A stretch of DNA of 64,000 bases from Calothrix sp. 336/3. GTDB taxonomy: Bacteria; Cyanobacteriota; Cyanobacteriia; Cyanobacteriales; Nostocaceae. The translations under genes and the position numbers were made by a program. Below are positions 39,621-47,813 of the stretch, one piece after another (the stretch's first letter is position 1; each line of letters opens with the position of its first letter). The notes under the pieces are model-generated. The model was not told the origin of the DNA. It saw only the letters and a list, made by a program, of their open reading frames with translations, and did not search any database. The stretch spans positions 5,000,700 through 5,064,699 of the forward strand of contig NZ_CP011382.1 of NCBI RefSeq assembly GCF_000734895.2. Reading direction: 5' to 3'.

Positions 39621-39784
39621 ATTATGTCTCACGAATGATTTACGATATTTACTTATGGAGAAGAAATAAAGATTCCCAATTTATATGGGAAGTAGGATAA
39701 ATAATGCGTCCTTGTTTCAAGCCCCTAAGTTTATGGGGATAGTAATTTTGAATTTTGAATTTTGAATTCCCCAAAGGTTTGACT

Positions 39785-40954
39785 ATGCGATCGCTGTCGG
39801 AAATTAACGAAAAAATTCTCCAAAAACGTGCAGTTGTCTTGACGGTAGCAGAGGTAAAACAGCAAGTTGCAGAAAAGGGAGTAGCAAAAGTTGCCCAGGA
39901 AGTCGATGTAATTACGACTGGGACTTTTGAACCTATGGAGTCAAGCGGCGCTATCATCAACCTCGGACACACCGACCCACCAATTAAGATTCGCCGTTGT
40001 TGGTTGGATGGTGTCCCTGTATACTCAGGTTTCGGCGCTGTGGATTTATACCTGGGCGCTAGCAGTGCAGCAGAGGTGATGGAGGGAGAAGAAGTTCGAG
40101 AGCGGGGTGGCGGTCATGTAATTGAAGAATTAATTGCTGGCAAAGCGATTCAAGTACGTGCCCAAGGTCAAGTTACTGATTGTTATCCTAGGGCAACCTT
40201 TGAAACGACAATCACCCGTGATACTATCAACCAATTTTATCTCTACAATCCTCGCAATCTCTATCAGAATTTCATTGTTGGGGTGAATGGTGGCGATCGC
40301 CCTCTATATACTTACCTCGGTCTATTACAACCCCGTCTGAGTAACGCCGTCTACTCCAACCCTGGAGCAATCTCTCCCCTATTTAATGACCCAGATTTAC
40401 AGTCAGTTGGTGTCGGGACTAAAATTTTTCTCGGTGGTGGAATTGGTTACATCGCCTGGGAAGGAACTCAGCATTTTCCCCTACAAAAACGTTTACCCAA
40501 CGGTACACCCATCGGTCCAGCCGCTACCCTAGCATTAATTGGTGATGCCAAACAAATGAGTCCCCAGTGGGTACGAGGCTGCTACTTTAAAAATTATGGT
40601 CCCTCCCTGATGTTAGGTGTGGGTGTACCTTTCCCGGTTCTCAACCAAGAGATTATCGCTAGATGTGCGGTCTTAGACCAAGATATTGTCGCCCCTATCG
40701 TCGATTTTTCTATCCCTAGGCGAGTCCGTCCCACCTTCGGTTTAGTTAGTTACGCTCAACTCAAATCTGGACGTATCACTATTGAAGGTCGCACAGTTCG
40801 CACTGCTCCCCTCGTCAGTTTATACCTCTCCCAACAAGTTGCCGAAGAACTGAAACAATGGATTACAGCTGGAGAATTTACCCTCACCGAATCAGTTGCC
40901 CCTATTCCCATGACTCGGTCTTTTTTGCCCCAAGACCGTTGGACAGAGTTTTAA
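39785..40954 (+). CDS. DUF39/HcyBio family protein (homocysteine biosynthesis)
   Basis: This 389-residue protein belongs to the DUF39 (COG1900) family. In methanogens its members are needed, with a ferredoxin-like partner, to make homocysteine from aspartate semialdehyde and sulfide. Features include ESSGAIINLGHTDPPIKIRR, a Gly-rich IFLGGGIGYIAWEGTQH and a conserved Cys in WVRGCYF. Cyanobacterial function is inferred only. I use the ATG at 39785 with AAAGG upstream; the longer frame begins with TTG at 39755 within an ATTTTGA repeat. The leader contains three small hairpins. Confidence 0.8.
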   Translation: MRSLSEINEKILQKRAVVLTVAEVKQQVAEKGVAKVAQEVDVITTGTFEPMESSGAIINLGHTDPPIKIRRCWLDGVPVYSGFGAVDLYLGASSAAEVMEGEEVRERGGGHVIEELIAGKAIQVRAQGQVTDCYPRATFETTITRDTINQFYLYNPRNLYQNFIVGVNGGDRPLYTYLGLLQPRLSNAVYSNPGAISPLFNDPDLQSVGVGTKIFLGGGIGYIAWEGTQHFPLQKRLPNGTPIGPAATLALIGDAKQMSPQWVRGCYFKNYGPSLMLGVGVPFPVLNQEIIARCAVLDQDIVAPIVDFSIPRRVRPTFGLVSYAQLKSGRITIEGRTVRTAPLVSLYLSQQVAEELKQWITAGEFTLTESVAPIPMTRSFLPQDRWTEF

Positions 40955-41148
40955 GAATTCTTGCAATTTATTAAATAAAACGACAATCAGCGAAAAAACT
41001 ATTTAACTGAGGCTGGCTGAATTGGTCTATAATTATAGAATGTAACCTATGCTACATAACGCTAGGGCGACCCACCCACAAGCGTAAAAATACTCAACGT
41101 CAATTGTTGATATTCATACTGACGCAGCTATAGAGTTTTGTGATCTCA

Positions 41149-41901
41149 ATGTATACAACCGAGTCAACCAAGTACCAACCGACAACGGATATCGGACAAA
41201 AGAGTCGTATCTTGGTAGTAGAAGATGAAGACTTAATCCGAGAAATGTTAGTGATGGCATTAGAGGAAGAAGGTTACGGTGTTGTAACTGCCTCTGATGG
41301 ACGGATGGCGGTAGAACATCTCAAAAGTGTTGAGCAAAATTTGGGAGAGCTAAGTTTTGATTTGGTAATCCTGGATTTGATGCTACCTCAAATTAATGGT
41401 CTGGATATTTGCCGTTTATTGCGCTACCAAGGAAACCCCGTACCCATTTTGATGTTAAGCGCAAAAGGCAGCGAAACTGACCGTGTATTAGGTTTGGAAG
41501 TAGGAGCAGATGACTACTTAACTAAGCCTTTCAGTATGCGTGAACTGATTGCTCGGTGTCGAGCGCTACTGCGGCGGCAGCGTCTCAGTAGTTTACCTCA
41601 GTTACCTGTTTTACAGTACAAAGATATTAATCTTTATCCTCAAGAATGTCGGGTGTTAGTGCGTGGACAAGAAGTTAACTTGTCTCCCAAGGAATTTCGG
41701 CTGCTAGAATTATTCATGAGCTATGCCCGACGGGTATGGTCACGGGAGCAATTACTCGATCAGGTATGGGGTCCTGATTTTGTCGGTGATAGCAAAACTG
41801 TGGATGTGCATATTCGTTGGTTGCGCGAGAAGTTAGAATTAGATCCAAGTCGTCCCGAATATATTGTTACAGTTCGTGGTTTTGGTTATAGATTTGGATA
41901 A
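41149..41901 (+). CDS. sphR: Phosphate response regulator SphR (PhoB-like)
   Basis: This 250-residue OmpR/PhoB-type regulator has an unstructured N-terminus (about 20 residues), then a receiver domain with EDED, the phospho-Asp in LVILDLMLPQING and the Lys in YLTKPFS. A winged helix follows (TVDVHIRWLREKL; terminal VRGFGYRFG). The start is ATG 41149; an in-frame GTG 9 bp earlier is less likely. It is followed by a PAS histidine kinase (33-bp gap) and phoU, the arrangement of the cyanobacterial SphR-SphS-PhoU phosphate system, which is the main reason for the name. It would bind Pho boxes when phosphate is low. Confidence 0.78.
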   Translation: MYTTESTKYQPTTDIGQKSRILVVEDEDLIREMLVMALEEEGYGVVTASDGRMAVEHLKSVEQNLGELSFDLVILDLMLPQINGLDICRLLRYQGNPVPILMLSAKGSETDRVLGLEVGADDYLTKPFSMRELIARCRALLRRQRLSSLPQLPVLQYKDINLYPQECRVLVRGQEVNLSPKEFRLLELFMSYARRVWSREQLLDQVWGPDFVGDSKTVDVHIRWLREKLELDPSRPEYIVTVRGFGYRFG

Positions 41902-41934
41902 GTGTAGGTTGTTAGAAAATACTAACAACTGTCA

Positions 41935-43251
41935 ATGTCTGGATTACATTTTTTTCTTGGTTTAAGCGTGGGATTGGCGTTTTGGGTGTGGCAACAGATA
42001 CAACTAAAACGCCAAATCGGTAATTTACCGCGATCGCTATCTCTGGAACTTGCCGATGTGGATTTGCCCTTGATTCCTCGTTTACGGCAAGAAATTTCTG
42101 CTGTCAAGGAGCAGCGAGAGCAATTAAAAATTCAGGTGCGAGACTATCAAGAGTTGCTGGAGTTCGCACCCACAGCTTATTTACAGGTAGACGAAGAAAA
42201 TCAATTATTAGGCTGCAACAAAGTTGCTAGGGAAATTTTACAGCTCCAGAGGTGGCAATCGGGACAAGTGCGTTTGTTGCTGGAGGTGGTGCGCTCCTAT
42301 GAATTGGATCGACTGATAGAGCAAACCCGCGATCGCCAGGAACCGCAGATGCGAGAGTGGGTGTTTCACCCCCCTTGTGAGAACGCTGCCGCAATGTTAG
42401 AAGTAAAGTCGTTGCAATTGAGGGCGACAAGTCTGCCATTATCAGATGGTCAAGTTGGTGTTTTTCTTGAGAATCTCCAGCCCCTCATAGATATTAGTCG
42501 CAATCGCGATCGCACCCTATCTGACCTGGCTCACGAGTTAAGAACACCTCTCACTTCTATTCGCTTAGTCGTAGAAACATTGCAAAATCGCCTGCAACCA
42601 CCCCTAGACAAATTCGCCAACCGTCTCTTACCAGAGGTGGATCGTCTCATCAATCTTGTACAAAGTTGGTTAGAACTTAACCAATTAGAAGTTAATCCTA
42701 GTTTACATATTCAAGCTCAACCAACGGAAATACATTCCTTGGTGGTTTCGGCTTGGGAGACTTTAGAACCAATTGCCCAGCGTCGTAAAGTGCAGATTAT
42801 CTATACAGGTGGGGAAGAAGTCTGGATTAATGCTGACAAGTCAAAAATTTACCAAGTTTTTCTCAATCTATTGGATAACAGTTTAAAATACAGTCCCCCT
42901 TGTGGAAATATCCATGTAGAAGTTAAAATCCTTTACTCGAATAATATCAATATACTTAAGGAAAACAACTCACATAATCTGGAGATTAATATTATCGACG
43001 CTGGAATTGGTTTTTCCGATAAAGATTTGCCCTATATCTTTGAGCGTTTTTATCGAGGAGATCAATCCCGTTCCCGGACATCTGATGCTGAACATCCCTC
43101 TCCCACAGTCACAGTCGGTAGTGGTTTAGGTTTGGCGATCGTTCAACAAATTATTTTGGCTCACGGGGGTACTATCAAAGCTATGAATCACCCAGAAACT
43201 GGTGGAGCATGGTTACAAATATTACTTCCAGGGGTCATGTCAAATTCCTAA
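41935..43251 (+). CDS. sphS: Phosphate sensor histidine kinase SphS (PhoR-like)
   Basis: This 438-residue kinase has one short N-terminal hydrophobic segment (about 3-18) for membrane attachment, as known for SphS. A PAS domain follows (about 70-185). The HisKA helix contains SDLAHELRTPLTSIRL (phospho-accepting His about residue 202). The ATPase domain has N-box FLNLLDNSLKY, G1 IIDAGIGF, F-box YIFERFYRG and G2 GSGLGLAIVQQ. It sits between sphR and phoU with about 30-bp gaps, so a three-gene operon is likely. PhoU is expected to restrain its kinase activity when phosphate is plentiful. Confidence 0.85.
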   Translation: MSGLHFFLGLSVGLAFWVWQQIQLKRQIGNLPRSLSLELADVDLPLIPRLRQEISAVKEQREQLKIQVRDYQELLEFAPTAYLQVDEENQLLGCNKVAREILQLQRWQSGQVRLLLEVVRSYELDRLIEQTRDRQEPQMREWVFHPPCENAAAMLEVKSLQLRATSLPLSDGQVGVFLENLQPLIDISRNRDRTLSDLAHELRTPLTSIRLVVETLQNRLQPPLDKFANRLLPEVDRLINLVQSWLELNQLEVNPSLHIQAQPTEIHSLVVSAWETLEPIAQRRKVQIIYTGGEEVWINADKSKIYQVFLNLLDNSLKYSPPCGNIHVEVKILYSNNINILKENNSHNLEINIIDAGIGFSDKDLPYIFERFYRGDQSRSRTSDAEHPSPTVTVGSGLGLAIVQQIILAHGGTIKAMNHPETGGAWLQILLPGVMSNS

Positions 43252-43280
43252 TTCCCGGACTATATTAAAAAAATAAATTC

Positions 43281-43964
43281 ATGTTTGAGATTACAAGCGT
43301 GAAAGCACTTTTATCAAATCACGATTCTGGAAGACCCCAACTCACACGAGAGATTAGACGTTTAGAGCGTGATATCTTACGGATGGGTGCTTTAGTAGAA
43401 AAATCCTTTCGTTTAAGTCATCAAGCACTGTGCGATCGCGATTTAACCGCAGCCAAGCAGTTACCGCTTTTGGATAAGAAAATAGACCGTTTTTATAAGC
43501 AAATTGAATCAGATTGCGCCGCCATTATGACATTACAGGCTCCTGTAGCTCAAGATTTGCGGTGTCTCAGTGCTTTTATGCAATTAGTGCGAGATTTAGA
43601 GCGCATAGGGGATTATGCCCAAGATTTGGCAGAAATTTCCATTAAGCTGTTCCCCTATCCTCCCCATATTGCCCTGGGAGAGATTGCTGTCATGTCTCAC
43701 CATGCTCAAGCTATGCTGGCTACTAGTCTAGTTGCCCTTGCGGATTTAGACGAAGAAGGTGGCAGGAGTATCAAACGTTTGGATGATGCTGTGGATCATG
43801 CCTATGAGCATCTGTATCAAACTTTGGCACAAGAACGTGATGTTCCAGGTGTGGTAGAACCTATTTTACTCCTGGTTTTGGCAATTCGTTGCCTAGAAAG
43901 AATGGCAGACCATGCTACAAATATTGGTCAACGAGTAGCATATATTGTCACGGGGCAAAGATGA
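43281..43964 (+). CDS. phoU: Phosphate signalling regulator PhoU (SphU)
   Basis: This 227-residue all-helical protein has two PhoU repeats. Each carries the acidic/aromatic metal-cluster motif region: LPLLDKKIDRFYKQIESD and LVRDLERIGDYAQDLAE in the first; LDDAVDHAYEHLYQ and LAIRCLERMADHATNIGQRV in the second. It links phosphate transport status to the SphS kinase and represses the regulon at high phosphate. It is the third gene of the sphR-sphS-phoU cluster. Confidence 0.93.
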   Translation: MFEITSVKALLSNHDSGRPQLTREIRRLERDILRMGALVEKSFRLSHQALCDRDLTAAKQLPLLDKKIDRFYKQIESDCAAIMTLQAPVAQDLRCLSAFMQLVRDLERIGDYAQDLAEISIKLFPYPPHIALGEIAVMSHHAQAMLATSLVALADLDEEGGRSIKRLDDAVDHAYEHLYQTLAQERDVPGVVEPILLLVLAIRCLERMADHATNIGQRVAYIVTGQR

Positions 43965-43966
43965 AA

Positions 43967-44000
43967 ATAATTCGTAATTCGTAATTCGTAATTCGTAATT
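43967..44000. repeat. Short tandem repeat (AATTCGTA, four units)
   Basis: Four to five tandem copies of AATTCGTA lie immediately after phoU, of the same family as the repeats at 33198 and 34831. They are non-coding. Confidence 0.75.
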
Positions 44001-44284
44001 GAATTAAACCACCCACAAGGGGCGAGGTTTTGACCTTTTCCCTTCTTGATAAATTTGAGAAACAAGGAGATAGGGAAGAAACATACCCTTAACCTTGTTT
44101 TTCACAAGTTTTGGGAGCAGTTGATTGCCGTTCGCGTTAGCGGACTTTAAGTCCATTGCCCTAGCTTCAACCATGGCGTTCTGAGAATATCGCTAATCAA
44201 TTGACAAAAAAAAGTGATCAATACTACCTAGGTTTAGTTGAGGTTTCCGGTAGAATTGGTGAGCTAACATACATTTCACGCCAC

Positions 44285-44314
44285 GATTACCTGTTCTTAA
44301 CCTTATGCCACTAA
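44285..44314 (+). promoter_or_regulatory. Pho box (SphR-binding site) upstream of the second phoX
   Basis: Three 8-bp blocks at 11-bp period: GATTACCT (44285-44292), CTTAACCT (44296-44303) and GCCACTAA (44307-44314), separated by 3 bp. The middle block equals the cyanobacterial Pho box consensus (PyTTAAPyPy(T/A)) and the first is close; the third is weak. It lies about 70 bp before the ATG of the PhoX gene at 44385 and just after sphR-sphS-phoU, so control by SphR is likely. Confidence 0.65.
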
Positions 44315-44384
44315 AGTAACTGAGGGGGTTGTGAATTATAGTCACTAATTTATACTGGTGGCGTTCCTTAGAAATAAAAACCTC

Positions 44385-46631
44385 ATGAATGTTACACGTC
44401 GAGATTTCTTATTACTGATGGCTGGAGGTGCTGGTGCAGTTGCACTGAGTTCTTTAGTCGGATGCGATAAGAAAGTTACACGGTCATCTACCACAATTGT
44501 AGGCACAAATCAGTTTGCTTTTCAGCCTCTCCAGGGGGCAATTCCCCTAGAAACCTCCGGATTGCAACCAGAGGAGCAAAAAGCTCACTACAGTACCTAT
44601 GAAGTAAAAGATGATTTAATACTTCCTGAAGGTTTTACCTACCAAGTTATAGCTGCTTGGGGCGATCGCCTGGGTGATTCCCGTTTTGGCTATAACAATG
44701 ATTATTTATCCTTTATTCCCACGGGAGAAAATACGGGTTTTCTCTGCGTTAATTTTGAGTACATCAGTCCCATCCCTTGGATGCAGACATATGAGCAGGT
44801 AATTGGCAAAAAGTTACCATTTGAGGAAGTTAAAGCATCTCTCAAGACGCAATCATCAGGGAAAAAGAATCAAATCAATGCTTTTGCTCTTCCTGATAGT
44901 GACTCTCTCAAGTCGCAAATTAGGGAAATTTCTCAAGAAGCATTGTTAGATCAGGGATTAGGAATTATTTCTATCCGCAAGAATTCTCAAGGTAATTGGG
45001 AGCGTACTAATTCCTCAACAGACCGCCGCATTAGTGGTATATCTGGGTTAACCGATGGTCGTTATCTCCAAAGCACAGGTCCAGCAGTGGCGATATTTCG
45101 CAAACAAACAGGACTGGGTTATATAGATAAGTTGGGCGATCGCATTATTGGTTCCTTTGCCAACTGTGCAGGGGGAACAACTCCCTGGGGTACGGTTCTC
45201 AGTGCAGAGGAAAATTTTCAAGCACAAGTTCCTGAACCTGTCTATGCAGATGGTACTTCCCTTGATCCTGGGATGCGTCCCTTTGGTTTAGGAGATGAAG
45301 AACTATTTGGACAGGGTAATATTTTTGGACTTGCAGGGAATAAGTACGGTTGGATTGTGGAAGTTGATCCCACTAACCCCAAAGATTACGGAACTAAACA
45401 TACTTGGTTAGGACGCTATCACCATGAAGCGGTGGGTGTGCGTGTAGAAGCAGGTAAACCACTGGCATTTTATTCTGGTTGCGATCGCCGGGGCGGACAT
45501 ATCTATAAATTTGTCAGCCGTAACAAAGTCAAAAATCCCCAAGATAAAGCTAACTCCCGTTTGCTCTCCCAAGGAATGCTCTATGCAGCCAAGTTTAATG
45601 CCGATGGTACAGGTAAATGGATACCCCTAAAAGCGGATACGCCTGTTAATCCTGACTTACCTAGTCATATTGCTGGTAACTTGATTCTATTGCCTCCAGG
45701 TTTACCTACAGCTAAATCTCAGGGGAAAAACCAACCGAAGTCTTTTAAATTACCCGACCCTATCGAAGCAATCAACCTCAAAATTACCAAAGATGAGGAA
45801 ATTCAGCAGTACAAACAAAAGTTTAAAAAACTGGGTGATTTGTACACAGGGAATGAGCAAGAAAAACAAGGAGCAATCCTGATTGATGCTCATTATGCTG
45901 CTAACGCTGTGGGTGCTACCTGCACTGCTCGTCCTGAAGATACAGAGGTTGCTGCTAATGGTGATTTATACATCTGTTTTACCTCTGGTTCTGCTGACAA
46001 GGAAGGTGGTTCTGATATGCGAGTTTTTCGCGGACTTCAGGAAGAAACCCCCTATGAGTATGGTTGGGTGATGCGTCTTGTGGAAGACGGTAATAATCCT
46101 GCATCTCTGACTTTCCGTTGGCAAATGTTAGCAACTGGGGGAGAACCTGCTAGCGGTGGTATGGGTTTTGCTAATCCCGACAATTTACTCATTGACAAAC
46201 AAGGTCATGTGTGGATGGTGACAGATATTTCTACGGGTAAGCTTAACCATGGAGTCAAAAATCGTTTAGATGAACAAGGCAAAAAAGTATCTATCTCCGG
46301 TCTTTTTGGCAACAATGCCATCTGGTATATTCCCACCACTGGTGATAATGCAGGTAAAGCTTTTCTCTTCGGTTTAGGACCAATGGAGTGTGAAACGACA
46401 GGACCATGCTTCACTCCAGACGAATCAACCATGTTTTTATCTATACAACATCCTGGAGAAGCTAACGGTACACGTTTCAAACAAGCCACAGAAACTAGGG
46501 AATTTCTCGTCAAAACAACCACAGGGGAAGAATTTTTACAAAGTCGCCAAGTTCCCATCGGTTCCAATTGGCCCAGCAAATACCAGGATAATCCTCCCAA
46601 ACCAGCTGTTATCGCAGTCCGCAAATCCTAG
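44385..46631 (+). CDS. PhoX-like phosphatase (DUF839), Tat lipoprotein
   Basis: This is a 748-residue DUF839/PhoX family protein. The N-terminus MNVTRRDFLLLMAGGAGAVA is a twin-arginine signal and continues to a lipobox (SSLVGC, Cys27), so a Tat-exported lipoprotein is predicted. Family motifs are NCAGGTTPWGTVLSAEENFQ, LGRYHHEAVGV, GCDRRGGHIYKFV and FLSIQHPGEA. I use the ATG at 44385, since the frame upstream from a GTG at 44358 would bury the Tat motif. A Pho box precedes it, and sphR-sphS-phoU lies just upstream. It is a divergent paralogue of the protein at 35636, which lacks the Cys. Confidence 0.85.
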   Translation: MNVTRRDFLLLMAGGAGAVALSSLVGCDKKVTRSSTTIVGTNQFAFQPLQGAIPLETSGLQPEEQKAHYSTYEVKDDLILPEGFTYQVIAAWGDRLGDSRFGYNNDYLSFIPTGENTGFLCVNFEYISPIPWMQTYEQVIGKKLPFEEVKASLKTQSSGKKNQINAFALPDSDSLKSQIREISQEALLDQGLGIISIRKNSQGNWERTNSSTDRRISGISGLTDGRYLQSTGPAVAIFRKQTGLGYIDKLGDRIIGSFANCAGGTTPWGTVLSAEENFQAQVPEPVYADGTSLDPGMRPFGLGDEELFGQGNIFGLAGNKYGWIVEVDPTNPKDYGTKHTWLGRYHHEAVGVRVEAGKPLAFYSGCDRRGGHIYKFVSRNKVKNPQDKANSRLLSQGMLYAAKFNADGTGKWIPLKADTPVNPDLPSHIAGNLILLPPGLPTAKSQGKNQPKSFKLPDPIEAINLKITKDEEIQQYKQKFKKLGDLYTGNEQEKQGAILIDAHYAANAVGATCTARPEDTEVAANGDLYICFTSGSADKEGGSDMRVFRGLQEETPYEYGWVMRLVEDGNNPASLTFRWQMLATGGEPASGGMGFANPDNLLIDKQGHVWMVTDISTGKLNHGVKNRLDEQGKKVSISGLFGNNAIWYIPTTGDNAGKAFLFGLGPMECETTGPCFTPDESTMFLSIQHPGEANGTRFKQATETREFLVKTTTGEEFLQSRQVPIGSNWPSKYQDNPPKPAVIAVRKS

Positions 46632-47057
46632 CTACTTGACAGCAATTATCAATTAATCTAAGATGTTGCCATGGAAGAAAATTAGTTTTTCATCAAAAAT
46701 ATACTTATCAAAGCATTCAGTGCCCATAGAAATAGGTGCCCATAGGAAAGTATGCTGGAAATGAATTTAAGTAAGTTGTTGGGAATATTTCTTCTATTGC
46801 TAGCTTGATTACTTGATAATTGTCTGATAAGACCTATTGGCTTTTCTAATTAATGTCTAGGATGTATCAAGTTTAGAGATTAAAACCGATTATCTACATC
46901 AGAAAATTGAAGGATAACTTAAGCATCAGCATTCTTTAATATTGTTGTGAGATTGTTATTTTTGGAGATATACATCCAGCCTCAAAAATTAATATTTTGT
47001 GAGCAGGTATCAGCATTTCTAATTAATTGAATAGATAAACACTACAAATCAAAAAGT
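46632..47057. other. Intergenic region upstream of the Crp-like gene
   Basis: The 426-bp AT-rich spacer contains no gene or RNA that I recognise. The only feature is a short direct repeat of GTGCCCATAG (about 46720 and 46737). Confidence 0.4.
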
Positions 47058-47666
47058 ATGCATCCGATCATTCGTTCAACAAATCCTAACAATAATCATC
47101 CTCCAAGCACATCGGAGCCACCTTTACCACAGAAGTTATTTACTCGCCGAGAAATAATACCACAACGCAACGATGTTTTGTGGCGTATCGAGCGGGGAGC
47201 AGTGCGAACCCTTACCTGGAGCGAGGATGGCACATTTATTACTCTGGGGTATTGGGGTGCTGGAGATTTAGTCGGCTATCCCTTATCAAGGGTAAAACCC
47301 TACCAAATTGAGTGTTTAACCAGCGTTGAGGTGACTCTTGTTCCCCCTCACCTGTGGAACCAGGATGTTAATGCTCTACTAACCCACATTCAACAAGCAG
47401 AAGAATTACTGAGCATAGTTCATCGCAAACCAATTTCTTTGCGGTTATGGCAATTTTTAACTTGGTTAGGAGAAAAATTTGGTCGTAACGTAGAGCAAGG
47501 AAAGCTGATAGACTTAAATGTAACCCACCAGGAAATGGCAGAAGTATTAAACACCACCAGGGTGACAGTAACTCGTCTGTTACAACAATTTGAAGAGGAA
47601 GGAAATCTACTTCGCCATAAAAGGAGAATGATTTTATGTTTTCCTAATAAAGATTTCCTAAAATAA
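47058..47666 (+). CDS. Crp/Fnr-family transcriptional regulator
   Basis: This 202-residue protein has an N-terminal cyclic-nucleotide-binding-like beta barrel (about 25-105; GDLVGYPL region) and a C-terminal Crp-type winged helix (about 150-200), with recognition helix LNVTHQEMAEVLNTTRVTVTR (split: LNVTHQEMAEVL then NTTRVTVTRLL). The cNMP pocket lacks the full GE...RSA signature of cAMP-binding Crp, so another signal or none may be used. It resembles cyanobacterial NtcA/Crp-type paralogues, but a specific target set cannot be named. The SLH porin lies downstream on the same strand, 147 bp away, and could be a target. Confidence 0.8.
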   Translation: MHPIIRSTNPNNNHPPSTSEPPLPQKLFTRREIIPQRNDVLWRIERGAVRTLTWSEDGTFITLGYWGAGDLVGYPLSRVKPYQIECLTSVEVTLVPPHLWNQDVNALLTHIQQAEELLSIVHRKPISLRLWQFLTWLGEKFGRNVEQGKLIDLNVTHQEMAEVLNTTRVTVTRLLQQFEEEGNLLRHKRRMILCFPNKDFLK

Positions 47667-47813
47667 TCGAAAAAGTATGGTGATTATCTTGTGTTAATTG
47701 CCGTCAATATTGGTACAATACTTTATGGAAATCATGAGTAAATTCTCAGGAAACCAAAAAAGTTCTGATGTTTATCCAGTGATTTAGTTAATAGGTGTGA
47801 GAGAGACAAACTA

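Noticed and set aside
41043-41062. Pho box before sphR (autoregulation)
   Set aside because: TGTAACCT followed by CTACATAA fits the consensus poorly; not enough to claim.
44089-44114. Second Pho box upstream of the phoX at 44385
   Set aside because: One CTTAACCT-like block is present, but the neighbouring 8-mers at 11-bp spacing do not match the consensus.
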